This document shows positions 44,491 through 54,437 of a DNA stretch of 64,000 nt, piece after piece. The stretch covers positions 4,323,001-4,387,000 of the forward strand of contig JHVA01000001.1 in assembly GCA_000688615.1 (NCBI GenBank). Direction: 5' to 3'. The translations under genes were made by a program, and so were the position numbers. Positions within the stretch are counted from its first letter, which is position 1, and each line of letters starts with the position of its first letter. Under the pieces are notes generated by a model. It did not search any database and was not told the origin of the DNA. It worked only from the letters and a program-made list of their open reading frames with translations. The DNA is from Acidobacteriaceae bacterium KBS 146. GTDB taxonomy: Bacteria; Acidobacteriota; Terriglobia; Terriglobales; Acidobacteriaceae.

Positions 44491-46228
44491 GTTTCGCGTA
44501 TGGGCGCCACGCGTCGAGAAGATAAGTGTGCGTATTGGCAATGAAGTCTTCGCAATGAAACCGCTGAATGATCGCGGGTGGTGGAGTGCACAGGTAGAGG
44601 AGGCTGGGCCCGGAACCGACTACGCCTTTATTTTGAATAACGACCCGAATTCCTATCCTGATCCAAGAGCCATGTGGATGCCCAATGGAGTGCATGGGCC
44701 GTCGCGAGTCTACGGCACGGGGGCGTTCGCATGGACCGACCAGAGCTGGAACGCACCACCTCTTGCGAGTGCCATCATTTACGAATTGCACATCGGAACG
44801 TTTACGACGGAAGGAACCTTCGATGGCGCGATCAAGCAGCTTCCGCATCTGGCAGCTCTTGGGATCACCCACATCGAGATCATGCCGGTTGCCGAGTTTC
44901 CGGGTGACTTCGGGTGGGGATATGACGGAGTTGCTCTCTTCGCGGTCCGCGAGGCCTATGGAGGACCGGATGGTTTGAAGCGATTCGTCGATGCCTGCCA
45001 CGCACACGGACTCGCAGTTCTGCTGGACGTCGTATACAACCACTTTGGCCCGGTAGGGAACTATACGGGGATGTTCGGGCCCTACATGACCAGCAATCAT
45101 CGGACACCGTGGGGAGACGCTGTCAATCTGGAGTTCGAACAGAGTGACGAAGTGCGGCGTTTCTTCTGCGATAACGCGCTGATGTGGATGGAGGAATATC
45201 ACATTGATGGCCTGCGCCTCGATGCTGTTCACGAGTACGTAGACCGTTCTGCGATTCACTTCATGGAGCAACTAACAACGGAGGTCGAAGACTTGGCTGC
45301 GCGGTTGGGCCGAAGCCTGGTGCTGATTGCCGAGAGCGACCTGAACGATCCTCGTGTCGTATGGCAACGCGAGGCTCATGGCTACGGGCTGCACGCGCAA
45401 TGGAATGACGACTTCCATCATGCGCTGTTTACCATGCTGGACGCACAAGGGGAAGGGAAGGGGTACTACGGGGATTTCGGGTCGATGGAGCGTCTGGCCA
45501 AAGCGTTGACGCAGGTCTTCGTCTATGACGGAATCTATTCTCAATATAGAAAGCGTATTCATGGACGTCCTGTAGACGCTTTATCCATGCATCACTTCGT
45601 TGGATTCATCCAGAACCACGATCAGGTCGGGAATCGCGCCACCGGCGACCGGCTGGAGCATTTCGTTGGTCTCGATCGTGCCAAAGTTGCTCTCGGTCTC
45701 GTGCTGACCTCGCCGTTTATCCCGCTGCTGTTCCAGGGGGAAGAGTTTGCGGCCTCCTCGCCCTTCCAGTACTTTGCCCACCATGAGGAAGAAGAGATGG
45801 CTCGATCTGTCTCTGAAGGACGGAAACGGGAGTTTTCCGCTTTCGGTTGGTTGCCAGAGGAGGTAGCCGATCCCGAAACCAGGGAGACCTTCGAAAGATC
45901 AAAGCTCAATTGGAACGAGATGCACGAAGAGAAGCATGCAGCGATGTTGGACTGGTGCAGGCGCCTGATAGAGCTTCGGAAAAGTTCAGGAGCGTTGACC
46001 GATGGGAACCCCCGACATGTCAAGGTCCGCTTTGATGAAGAGAAGCGATGGCTGGTCATGGATCGGGAAAAGACCAGAGTGGCCCTCAATCTGGGAGATT
46101 CCCCTGTGGACCTCGATGGATACCAAGGCTACCGGCTGTTGCTTGGCTCGGAAAACGACATCCGTCTCGTTGGCGAGAGTGTTCATATGCCAGCGGCCCG
46201 GCTTGCGGTATTTACCCTTGAAGATTAA
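44483..46228 (+). CDS. treZ: Malto-oligosyltrehalose trehalohydrolase
   Basis: The 581-residue GH13 enzyme releases trehalose from the product of TreY. An N-terminal CBM48-like domain (FRVWAPRVEKISVRI) is followed by the barrel: IIYELHIGTFTTEGTF, WGYDGVALFAV, nucleophile Asp in DGLRLDAVHEYVD, Glu in LIAESDLNDP and IQNHDQVGNRA. ATG 44483 has GGAGGG 5 nt upstream; a GTG at 44477 is the alternative. With treS across the promoter, both routes to trehalose are present. A treX debranching enzyme is not in the window. Confidence 0.96.
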   Translation: MHEFRVWAPRVEKISVRIGNEVFAMKPLNDRGWWSAQVEEAGPGTDYAFILNNDPNSYPDPRAMWMPNGVHGPSRVYGTGAFAWTDQSWNAPPLASAIIYELHIGTFTTEGTFDGAIKQLPHLAALGITHIEIMPVAEFPGDFGWGYDGVALFAVREAYGGPDGLKRFVDACHAHGLAVLLDVVYNHFGPVGNYTGMFGPYMTSNHRTPWGDAVNLEFEQSDEVRRFFCDNALMWMEEYHIDGLRLDAVHEYVDRSAIHFMEQLTTEVEDLAARLGRSLVLIAESDLNDPRVVWQREAHGYGLHAQWNDDFHHALFTMLDAQGEGKGYYGDFGSMERLAKALTQVFVYDGIYSQYRKRIHGRPVDALSMHHFVGFIQNHDQVGNRATGDRLEHFVGLDRAKVALGLVLTSPFIPLLFQGEEFAASSPFQYFAHHEEEEMARSVSEGRKREFSAFGWLPEEVADPETRETFERSKLNWNEMHEEKHAAMLDWCRRLIELRKSSGALTDGNPRHVKVRFDEEKRWLVMDREKTRVALNLGDSPVDLDGYQGYRLLLGSENDIRLVGESVHMPAARLAVFTLED

Positions 46229-46483
46229 AGGCAGCCTTGTCGGGAGCTAGTTAAGCATGGTTTAAGGATGCGGTGGAACGCTGGTCTGACAGGAGACGGC
46301 CGCAATGCGTTGCTGTTGACCCGTCCGGCACCGACCCGGAATCTGGTCACATGCCGGAAACTTTTAAATGACATTCTCGTCTTTCCAAAGGTACCGGCCA
46401 TTAATTCAAACGGTCCGATTACCGCTCAAAAAATGTTTGTAGCCAGGAATGTCACATTATTGGCAGAGGTGGACGGAAAGAAG

Positions 46484-47677
46484 ATGCGCATAAAGGCTAG
46501 TGTTTTCACGGCGATGTTGACGGCAGCCCTGCTTCTGGCAGGAGAAATGCAAAGTCCAAGCAATGTTGCCATGGCTCAGGCGGCTGCCGCTGCTGGCCGC
46601 CAGATCGGTACGGTGAAGGCGATCTCCGGAAACGCTCTGACGCTTGCCGTCGATGGAGGAGCGCAGGTCAGCGTCGCGGTTGCTGAAGGCGCCCGCGTCC
46701 TGCAACTGGCTCCTGGCAGCACGGATCTCAAATCGGCGCAGCAGATTTCCCTGGGCGATATCGCTGTCGGGGATCGAGTCTTAGTAACCGGCAAAACGGC
46801 TGACGATGGTTCGCTGACTGCCGCTCGCGTCATTCTGATGAAGTCGACCGATATCGCTCAAAAAAATGAGGCGGAGAAGACGGATTGGCAGAAGCGTGGA
46901 TCCGGTGGGCTGGTAAGTGCTGTCAATGGAGCGGCAATCACGATCTCCTCCGGTAGCAGGAAGATTCAGGTCGAAACGACAGCCACTACCAAGTTTCGAC
47001 GGTATGGCGCCGATTCGGTGAAGTTCGAGGACGCAAAGCCGGGGAGTCTCGATCAGATCAAGCCGGGAGACCAGCTTCGGGTGCGGGGCGACAAATCCGA
47101 GGATGGACTGACGATTCAAGCGGAAGACATCGTAAGCGGATCGTTCAAAAACCTTGCCGGCACGATTGCCACAATCAACCCGAGCGCCGGGACCATTACC
47201 CTCAAGGATCTTGCTACCAAGAAGCTGATGACGGTGACGGTCACTTCGAACTCCGATCTTCGCAAGCTGTCTCCCGAGATGGCTGCCAGATTCGCAACCC
47301 GGGCTCGCGGCGGAGCGCCAGCGGGAGAGCAGGCAAAGGCGGCTGCATCTGCACCGCCAGGCGCGAGTGCGTCGGCGGAAACACCGAGAAGAGAAGGTGG
47401 CATAGGCGCCGGACCGCGGGCCGGAGGCGGCGACCTCTCGCAGTTGCTTTTGCGATTGCCGACAGAATCCCTTGCCGACGTCAAGGCAGGTGATGCGGTG
47501 ATGATTGTGGCGTCTGAGCCGACGCCGGGAAGTGACAAAGTTACGGCAGTGACGATGCTTTCTGGAGTGGAACCCATTTTGGCGGCATCTCCGAATGGAT
47601 CACCGGCAATGACCCTTTCACCATGGAACATGGGTGGCGGAGCAGCAGCTACCGAAGGCGCGGGTGGTCCGCAGTAG
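46484..47677 (+). CDS. Exported DUF5666-repeat protein
   Basis: The protein has 397 residues. From ATG 46484 (GGAAAG upstream) a signal peptide MRIKASVFTAMLTAALLLAG precedes three or four DUF5666-like beta-barrel repeats (IGTVKAISGNALTLAV, VLVTGKTADDGSLTAARVIL, QIKPGDQLRVRG..., IATINPSAGTITLKD). A long in-frame extension upstream has no signal features and is not counted. A Gly/Ala-rich, low-complexity segment lies near residues 265-310. It is followed 41 bp later by the TonB-dependent receptor and may be transcribed with it. Function unknown; it is probably periplasmic. Confidence 0.8.
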   Translation: MRIKASVFTAMLTAALLLAGEMQSPSNVAMAQAAAAAGRQIGTVKAISGNALTLAVDGGAQVSVAVAEGARVLQLAPGSTDLKSAQQISLGDIAVGDRVLVTGKTADDGSLTAARVILMKSTDIAQKNEAEKTDWQKRGSGGLVSAVNGAAITISSGSRKIQVETTATTKFRRYGADSVKFEDAKPGSLDQIKPGDQLRVRGDKSEDGLTIQAEDIVSGSFKNLAGTIATINPSAGTITLKDLATKKLMTVTVTSNSDLRKLSPEMAARFATRARGGAPAGEQAKAAASAPPGASASAETPRREGGIGAGPRAGGGDLSQLLLRLPTESLADVKAGDAVMIVASEPTPGSDKVTAVTMLSGVEPILAASPNGSPAMTLSPWNMGGGAAATEGAGGPQ

Positions 47678-47718
47678 TTGTCCCTTATCAATTCGCCGTT
47701 CAAGATTGAGGAGAAGGA

Positions 47719-50658
47719 ATGAAACCGAGTAGGTCGTTGAAGTTCTTTTTGTTTTTTTTGATTGCCTTGGCATCTGGAGTGATGAGGGCTCAGCAGTCAG
47801 CACCCGCCTCTGTACATGGGGTTGTCACCGATCCAGATGATGCCGTTATTCCAGGAGCCGCGATTACACTGACCCCGACGAAAGGAAAGGCAGTTACGGT
47901 ACAGTCTGGCAGTGATGGAGGGTACACGGTTAAAGGCCTGGCGCCCGGAACCTATATCGCCACTGCAACGATGACGGGATTCGCGACCTTTGTACGGGAA
48001 GGTGTCCGCGTTGCCCCCGGCCAATCTCTCGCGCTCGACATCAAGATGGCCCTGCAGGTGGAGTCGCAGGAGGTCCAGGTGACGGCGCAGAACCAGCAGG
48101 TCAGCGTGGATGCGGACAGCAACGCGAGCTCGACGGTGATCAAGGGCAAGGATCTGGATGCGCTTTCCGATGATCCGGACGAACTTTCATCGGAGCTGTC
48201 TGCTCTGGCAGGTCCGGCAGCTGGACCGAGCGGAGGCCAGATCTATGTCGATGGCTTTACCGGAGGCCAGCTTCCTCCAAAGTCCTCGATTCGAGAGATC
48301 CGAATCAACCAAAACCCGTTTTCCTCCCAGTATGACAAGCTCGGCTACGGTCGCGTTGAGGTCTTTACCAAGCCAGGAACCGATAAATTTCACGGCAACT
48401 ACAGCATCCAGGGTGGAGATAAGGCATTCAACACCTCGAACCCGTTCCTCGGCCAATCGAACACGCAGCCGGATTATCACACAGTCTTTATGATTGGCAG
48501 CATCAGCGGCCCGATCAATCGATTTTCGTCTTTCACCGTGGGGGGATCGCATCGCGATATTCAGGACAACTCAATTGTGAACCCTGGAGGCTACTACGCT
48601 AGCTCAGCTGATGCCACGGTGCCGTGCCAGCCCGGTGATCTGACCTGCACGTACTACCCTTCCTATCCGGAGTCCGCACGTGCTGTCTTCCATCCGCAAA
48701 CCCGTAGTGATCTATCGCCTCGATTTGATTTTGCCCTTGGCGATAAGAATACGTTGACGGTTCGCTATCAGTACTACGTGAACGGCTCCAAAAACAATGG
48801 TGTCGGGAATACTACCCTGCCGACTGCGGGATACAGCAGTGATGCAACTGAGCACACCATACAGATTAGCGATACGCAGATCGTCAATTCGCATGTCATC
48901 AACGAAACCAGGTTCGAATACCAGCGTGAATCTTCCTCGCAGAATCCATTGAGCACCGCTCCCACGCTGTCCGTGCAAGGTATCTTTACCTCGGGTGGAT
49001 CGAGCCAGGGCGTTCAGCGCAGCACGTCGAACCATATTGAGATCCAGAACTATACGTCTGTCGCGTTGGAGAAACATTTCTTGCGCCTGGGTGGCAGGCT
49101 CCGGACGACGGGAGAATCGTTGACATCGACCGCGGGCGCAAACGGAACCTTTACATATTCGTATCTTCTTGACCCCTGCACAGATCCGAATCCCAGTATC
49201 CAGCGGCCATCGAACTGTGTGTCGACTCCGACACCTTGCGCGAAGGCGAACGCAAGCATTTCTTCCTATCAGTGCGGTGTCCCTGGGCAGTATGCGATCA
49301 CGACCATCAACAAACCTACCGTTAGTGGTCGCCTGACCGATGTGGGGCTCTACGCCGAGGACGACTGGAAGCCAAAGCAAAATCTTACGATCAGCTTCGG
49401 TATGCGTTATGAGGCGCAGAATGTCATCAGCAGTGCCCACGACATTGCTCCCCGGGTGTCCTTTGCGTGGGGAATACCGCGCGGTCAAGGGAAGTCACCG
49501 ATCACAGTCGTTCGTGGCGGTTACGGAATCTTCTACGATCGTTTTTCGTTGGATAACTATCTGACGACAGTGCAGTTGGATGGTACCGCTCAGGTAAGGT
49601 CTACCTTCAAGAACCCGGGTGCATCCTGCGGTCCGCAGAATCCGGAAGGTTGCGCAAATTCTGCCGTTAGCAGGCCGACGATCTATAACCTGGGAAACGG
49701 CATTCGTAGCTCATACACGTTGCAGGCTGCTGTTGGCGTCGATCAGCAGATTGGCCGGATCGGAACCATTTCGGTCAATTACCTGAACGCACGCGGTCTT
49801 CATGAGTACCTGAGCCGCAACTTTTTCAACCCAAGCACCCCAGGCACCCCTTACAACTATCAGTTCCAGTCGGGAGCCGTGTACCGTCAAAATCAGGTGA
49901 TGGTCAACGGGAACGCCCGGTATCACGGGGTCAATCTGTTCGGCTTCTATGCGCTGAGTTTCGCGGATGCGAATACCTCCGGGGCGACCTTCTTCCCGAC
50001 CAGCAATACTGACACTCACGCTGATTATGGGCGAGCGACCTTCGCACGACGCCAGTTTGGAGTGTTTGGAGGAAGCATGCAGCTCCGCTATGGCATTACC
50101 GCCAGCCCATTTTTGATTGCGCAGGCCGGCACACCGTATAACATCACGAGCGGTCTGGATCCGTTGAATACTTCAATCTATAACGCCAGGCCATACTTCC
50201 TGAATGGAGAGAGCGGCAGTTGCAGAACTTCCGCAGATTTCAGCGCGAATCAGACCGGAAGTCTGACTCCTGTGCCGATCAATTACTGCACGGGCCCAGC
50301 GAACGCCACCTTCAATCTTCGTCTTTCCAAGGTATTTGGATTTGGTCCTAAGACAGGAGCGGCGGCAGGGCCGAACCAGGGTGCGGGGCAGAATCGGCGC
50401 GGTGGAGGAAGTCGTGAAGGTGGCGGTGGCCGTGGCGGCTTTGGGCCAATGGGGATGAACGGAGCCAGTTCTGGACATCGGTACTCGTTCACTCTGGGAG
50501 CGCAAGCCATGAACCTCTTCAACATGGTGCCGTACGGAACTCCAACCAGCAGCTTGAGTTCTCCTCGCTTTGGCCAGTTCACAACTCTGTCTACCGGTCC
50601 GTTCAGTTCTCAGACTGCCGTACGTCGAATTATGCTGCAAGCATCCTTCAACTTCTAA
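47719..50658 (+). CDS. Oar-like TonB-dependent outer-membrane receptor
   Basis: The protein has 979 residues. A signal peptide (MKPSRSLKFFLFFLIALASG) is followed by a carboxypeptidase-regulatory-like beta domain (about 30-115: VHGVVTDPDDAVIPGAAITL, YTVKGLAPGTYIATATM). Next come a plug region (IYVDGFTGGQLPPKSSIREI; VEVFTKPGTDKFHGN) and a beta-barrel ending LQASFNF with the terminal aromatic residue of outer-membrane proteins. Near the C-terminus a Gly/Arg-rich insert (RRGGGSREGGGGRGGFG) interrupts a barrel strand or loop. This architecture is expanded in Acidobacteria and may import or bind polymers; the ligand is unknown. A terminator follows. Confidence 0.9.
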   Translation: MKPSRSLKFFLFFLIALASGVMRAQQSAPASVHGVVTDPDDAVIPGAAITLTPTKGKAVTVQSGSDGGYTVKGLAPGTYIATATMTGFATFVREGVRVAPGQSLALDIKMALQVESQEVQVTAQNQQVSVDADSNASSTVIKGKDLDALSDDPDELSSELSALAGPAAGPSGGQIYVDGFTGGQLPPKSSIREIRINQNPFSSQYDKLGYGRVEVFTKPGTDKFHGNYSIQGGDKAFNTSNPFLGQSNTQPDYHTVFMIGSISGPINRFSSFTVGGSHRDIQDNSIVNPGGYYASSADATVPCQPGDLTCTYYPSYPESARAVFHPQTRSDLSPRFDFALGDKNTLTVRYQYYVNGSKNNGVGNTTLPTAGYSSDATEHTIQISDTQIVNSHVINETRFEYQRESSSQNPLSTAPTLSVQGIFTSGGSSQGVQRSTSNHIEIQNYTSVALEKHFLRLGGRLRTTGESLTSTAGANGTFTYSYLLDPCTDPNPSIQRPSNCVSTPTPCAKANASISSYQCGVPGQYAITTINKPTVSGRLTDVGLYAEDDWKPKQNLTISFGMRYEAQNVISSAHDIAPRVSFAWGIPRGQGKSPITVVRGGYGIFYDRFSLDNYLTTVQLDGTAQVRSTFKNPGASCGPQNPEGCANSAVSRPTIYNLGNGIRSSYTLQAAVGVDQQIGRIGTISVNYLNARGLHEYLSRNFFNPSTPGTPYNYQFQSGAVYRQNQVMVNGNARYHGVNLFGFYALSFADANTSGATFFPTSNTDTHADYGRATFARRQFGVFGGSMQLRYGITASPFLIAQAGTPYNITSGLDPLNTSIYNARPYFLNGESGSCRTSADFSANQTGSLTPVPINYCTGPANATFNLRLSKVFGFGPKTGAAAGPNQGAGQNRRGGGSREGGGGRGGFGPMGMNGASSGHRYSFTLGAQAMNLFNMVPYGTPTSSLSSPRFGQFTTLSTGPFSSQTAVRRIMLQASFNF

Positions 50659-50676
50659 AACGACGTTTCTCTAATC

Positions 50677-50710
50677 GAGGGGCGCAGCTTTACTTGCTGC
50701 GCCTCTTTTT
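50677..50710 (+). terminator. Rho-independent terminator after the TonB-dependent receptor gene
   Basis: GAGGGGCGCAGC and GCTGCGCCTC pair as a 10-bp stem with one bulge around a 7-nt loop, followed by TTTTTC. It lies 18 nt past the receptor stop codon. Confidence 0.88.
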
Positions 50711-50766
50711 CTATGTGAAGCGAAGTTGGAAGGTTAGGAGAGCGGAAGAGGAGCTACTATGCTCTG

Positions 50767-52329
50767 GTGCGAAGATTATCTTCCATCACAGCATTCGCCG
50801 ATCGTGGCTTTAAGCTGACGCTTTCGTTATGCCTTGTGATCTGCGTTCTGCTCTTTTTCTTTTGGAGTATCCACTGGCCCCTGGTTGGAGATGCTTCGCT
50901 TATCCATTACATCTGTTTTCTGATGGACCACGGGATGGCTCCTTATCGTGACCTGGGCGATATGAATATGCCAGGGGTCTACATCATTGAATGGATCGTG
51001 ATGCACACGTTCGGGATGGGAGATATTGCTTGGAGAATCTTCGATTTCACCTTGATGGCTTCCGCTGCCGCGGCAATCCTGACGATTACGCTGCCTGACT
51101 GGTTTGCTGGCGTGTTTGCCGCTTCGCTCTTCATTCTGGTCCATGGGCGGGATGGCCTTGGGCAGGGAGGTCAACGCGATCTAACGATGGCGGTTTGTCT
51201 TCTGGTTTCTATCGCCTTTCTCTTTATAGGCGTACGCAAGATCCGCAGCTTGCCTTTCGCGCTGTTTGGTCTCTTCTCAGGAATCGCGGCAACGATCAAG
51301 CCGACGATTCTCCCCTTTGGTGCTGTCTTGCTGGTGCTGGCTCTGGTCACGTTACGCAAACGTAACCAGCAAGCTTTCAGATTTGGTGTCTGTGCAACCT
51401 TGGCCTTTCTGATAGGCCCGGTCGTAGCATTTTGTTTCCTACTCAAGAAACACTCAATGGGGGCCTTCCTCGAAGGGCTGCGTAGCGTCGTGCCTTACTA
51501 TGCGAGCCTGGGCCATAAGCCTCTCAGTTTTCTGTTGTCGCACAGCATCTCCCCATTGATGCCGCTCGTCATTATCTGGGTGGTGCTGATTGCTCTTACA
51601 AGACCGAAGCTGACATGGGAGCGCACAGCCCTTTTGTGCGGTGTCGGATTTGGTCTGGTGTCCTACGTCGTGCAGGCCCGAGGTTATCCCTACTATCGCT
51701 ACCCCTTGCTTGGTTTCCTTCTCCCGCTGATGGCGATGGATTTTATTGCGGCTTTGCAGGTCCGGGGGAAAGCGATGCTCGCGCGATGCAGTTCGATACT
51801 AGCGCTAGCGGGAGTACTTGTAGGCGCACTGGTCATAGCTCCTGCTTCGATATTTCTGATCCGGAGCTATGAGCCCCATGAGGATTTTATTTCTTCGCTC
51901 CAACAAAATCTGAATGAATTGGGTGGCCTGAAGCTCTCAGGGCGTGTTCAATGCGTTGATTCCATCTCTGGTTGTGGCACAACACTCTACAAGATGCGCT
52001 TGGTGCAGTCGACGGGAGTGCTTTCTGACTTTTTACTCTTCGGACCGGATACGACGCCGGTAATCCACGCTACGCGCGAGGAGTTCCGTCGCGAGATCGG
52101 AGAAGCTCCTCCCGATGTCATTGTGGTGAGCGGCTGGCTCCACATCGATGGTCCTGGCGATTATGAAAAACTCGAGCGGTGGCCAACCTTCAAAGCCTAT
52201 TTAGCAAACAGGTATGTGTTGAAAACGGAGTGGACTCCTAGCCGCCCTAACCATTGGTGGAGCCGGAAGCAATGGCCAGACGGATACAGGGTCTATGTCT
52301 TGCGAGCAAATCAAGACAACTTGCGCTGA
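50767..52329 (+). CDS. GT39-like multi-span membrane protein
   Basis: The protein has 520 residues from a GTG start. About ten hydrophobic segments begin with LTLSLCLVICVLLFFFWSI. After the first span comes the lumenal-loop pattern of lipid-linked-sugar glycosyltransferases (GDASLIHYICFLMDHGMAPY, then RDLGDMNMPGVYI) with acidic residues near the membrane, as in ArnT/PMT family 39. A soluble C-terminal segment of about 130 residues contains VIVVSGWLHIDG. It probably transfers a sugar from a polyprenyl-phosphate donor; the acceptor is unknown. The next gene starts about 70 nt after its stop. Confidence 0.75.
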   Translation: MRRLSSITAFADRGFKLTLSLCLVICVLLFFFWSIHWPLVGDASLIHYICFLMDHGMAPYRDLGDMNMPGVYIIEWIVMHTFGMGDIAWRIFDFTLMASAAAAILTITLPDWFAGVFAASLFILVHGRDGLGQGGQRDLTMAVCLLVSIAFLFIGVRKIRSLPFALFGLFSGIAATIKPTILPFGAVLLVLALVTLRKRNQQAFRFGVCATLAFLIGPVVAFCFLLKKHSMGAFLEGLRSVVPYYASLGHKPLSFLLSHSISPLMPLVIIWVVLIALTRPKLTWERTALLCGVGFGLVSYVVQARGYPYYRYPLLGFLLPLMAMDFIAALQVRGKAMLARCSSILALAGVLVGALVIAPASIFLIRSYEPHEDFISSLQQNLNELGGLKLSGRVQCVDSISGCGTTLYKMRLVQSTGVLSDFLLFGPDTTPVIHATREEFRREIGEAPPDVIVVSGWLHIDGPGDYEKLERWPTFKAYLANRYVLKTEWTPSRPNHWWSRKQWPDGYRVYVLRANQDNLR

Positions 52330-52402
52330 TCGCGCAAAGGACCATTTTCACTACTCTTCGATGGAGTGTGTTTCAGGTTTGCATTTTATGGCGGGAGGAT
52401 CA

Positions 52403-54403
52403 ATGCGGAGATGGGCTGTGGGGGTGTTTGTCCTTTTTGTTGCGGGGTGTTTGCAGGCGCAAACACAGGATGCAGGTAAGGCCGAGGTAGGCGGAGCGGC
52501 GGGAAGCCTCATCCTGAGCAATCGTGTTATTGCAGCACGATGCAGTGCGAGCGACCAGGGGCTCCGCGTTGAAATCAAAGACATGCATACGAACGAGGCT
52601 GTGCGATTCGATGAACCGTTCAGTGTTCTTTTTGCAGATGGATCCATCGTGCGCGGCAGCCAGATGCATCTTGTCGAGCGACCTGTTGGTGGGGATTTGA
52701 AGGCGAACCCGGAAGCATCCCGCGAGTCAGAACGAGCCGACGGGAAAGAGATTCATGCCGTGCTGGAAGACGGTGAAAGCGGTTTGCGGGTCAGGTGGAC
52801 TCTGGTAATGAGAGACGGCTCAGCGTACATTCGCCAGATATTCGCGCTTGAGGCTCCAAAACGAGACCTTGCGATCCGCCGTGTTCGCCTAATCGATGTA
52901 GAACAAGATGCAAAGCTGCGCTCGATACGTGTCGTAGGCTCCGTGAATGGTTCACCAATCACAGCGGCGAGTTTTTTCCTGGGCTTTGAGCATCCGCTCT
53001 CAACGAGCAGAGTCGTGCGCGGTGAGGGCGTGGTCGAGCTGCAACGAACGCTTCCTCTGCTGAAGGGCCAATCGATTACCTATTCGTCTGTTGTCGGAGT
53101 AGTTCGGCCCACACAGCTTCGGCGTGATTTCCTGACCTATCTGGAACGCGAGCGTGCGCATCCCTATCGCACATTCCTCCATTACAACTCCTGGTACGAC
53201 ATGGGATATTTCACTCCGTACGATCAGACACTTGCGCTGGATCGGGTTCATACGTTTGGCGAAGAATTGCACAACAAGCGCGGTGTCACGCTGGATTCAT
53301 TTCTCTTTGACGATGGATGGGACGATCATGCCTCTCTCTGGAGCTTCAACAAAGGATTTCCGACTGGATTCGTTCCGATTCGCGAGGCTGCAGCGAAGTA
53401 TGGATTTGCTCCCGGAGTGTGGATGTCACCTTGGGGAGGCTATTCCAAACCGAAGCAGGAGCGGATCAAGTATGGCGAAGCACAGGGATTCGAGATTGTG
53501 AGTGGAGGTTTTGCGCTTTCCGGACCGAAGTACTACGAGCGGTTCCGTGACGTATGCATGAAGATGATTAAAGACCAGGGAGTCAATCAGTTCAAGTTCG
53601 ATGGTACGGGCAATGCAGATCATGTCGTTCCGGGAAGCCGTTTCGATAGTGACTTCGACGCGATGATCCATCTGATTGGGGAACTGCGGGAGGCGAAGCC
53701 GGATATCTACATCAACCTGACAACCGGGACTACCGCTTCGCCTTTCTGGCTACAGTACGCCGATTCGATCTGGCGTGGCGGAGAGGATGATGACCTCGCA
53801 GGAGTGGGAACCAAGCGAGAGCGCTGGATTACGTATCGCGATGCTCAGACCTATCAGAATATCGTTGCGAAGGGGCCACTCTTTCCTCTCAACTCGCTGA
53901 TGCTGCACGGCATTATCTATGCGCGCTATGACAAGCGATTGAATGACGATCCTGGGGATGATTTTACCAATGAGGTGCGCTCTTACTTCGGAACGGGAAC
54001 ACAGTTACAGGAGATGTATCTAACCCCCGAGCTTCTTTCGAAGAGAAACTGGGATGTATTGGCGGAGGCGGCACGCTGGTCTCGTCAGAATGCAGGAGTG
54101 CTGAAGGACACGCATTGGGTGGGTGGTGATCCCGATTGGCTCGAGGTTTACGGATGGGCCTCATGGTCAACGCAAAAGAGCATTCTGGTGCTGCGTAATC
54201 CCTCTGACAAACCGCAGAAGATAACGCTGGATATGGCATCCGTTCTGGAGCTGCCGGAGGGAGCGTTGCGACGTTTTCAGGCTCGTAGCCCATGGAAAGA
54301 GGACGCGGAAAGACCGGCGTTTTCGCTGGTGGCCGGTACTCCGCATCAGTTCAATCTCAAGCCGTTTCAGGTGCTGACTTTGGAGCTCCAGCCGATTCGC
54401 TAA
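52403..54403 (+). CDS. Clan GH-D glycosidase (alpha-galactosidase-like), exported
   Basis: From ATG 52403 (GGAGG upstream) the 666-residue protein starts MRRWAVGVFVLFVAGC, so it is probably a lipoprotein or a cleaved export. An N-terminal beta domain is followed by a TIM barrel with HYNSWYDMGYF, SFLFDDGWDDHASLW, FKFDGTGN (likely nucleophile Asp) and INLTTGTTASPFW, then a C-terminal beta domain ending LELQPIR. This is the GH27/GH36/GH31-like pattern. Relatives are sometimes labelled 'enterotoxin', a name with no support here. Substrate is probably an alpha-linked galactoside or N-acetylgalactosaminide. Confidence 0.82.
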   Translation: MRRWAVGVFVLFVAGCLQAQTQDAGKAEVGGAAGSLILSNRVIAARCSASDQGLRVEIKDMHTNEAVRFDEPFSVLFADGSIVRGSQMHLVERPVGGDLKANPEASRESERADGKEIHAVLEDGESGLRVRWTLVMRDGSAYIRQIFALEAPKRDLAIRRVRLIDVEQDAKLRSIRVVGSVNGSPITAASFFLGFEHPLSTSRVVRGEGVVELQRTLPLLKGQSITYSSVVGVVRPTQLRRDFLTYLERERAHPYRTFLHYNSWYDMGYFTPYDQTLALDRVHTFGEELHNKRGVTLDSFLFDDGWDDHASLWSFNKGFPTGFVPIREAAAKYGFAPGVWMSPWGGYSKPKQERIKYGEAQGFEIVSGGFALSGPKYYERFRDVCMKMIKDQGVNQFKFDGTGNADHVVPGSRFDSDFDAMIHLIGELREAKPDIYINLTTGTTASPFWLQYADSIWRGGEDDDLAGVGTKRERWITYRDAQTYQNIVAKGPLFPLNSLMLHGIIYARYDKRLNDDPGDDFTNEVRSYFGTGTQLQEMYLTPELLSKRNWDVLAEAARWSRQNAGVLKDTHWVGGDPDWLEVYGWASWSTQKSILVLRNPSDKPQKITLDMASVLELPEGALRRFQARSPWKEDAERPAFSLVAGTPHQFNLKPFQVLTLELQPIR

Positions 54404-54437
54404 TCTTCAAGATCATCTTCTCTTTTGTTTGAATCGT

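Noticed and set aside
46268-46483. N-terminal extension of the DUF5666 protein
   Set aside because: The extra 72 codons lack export features and would bury the clear signal peptide that begins at 46484.
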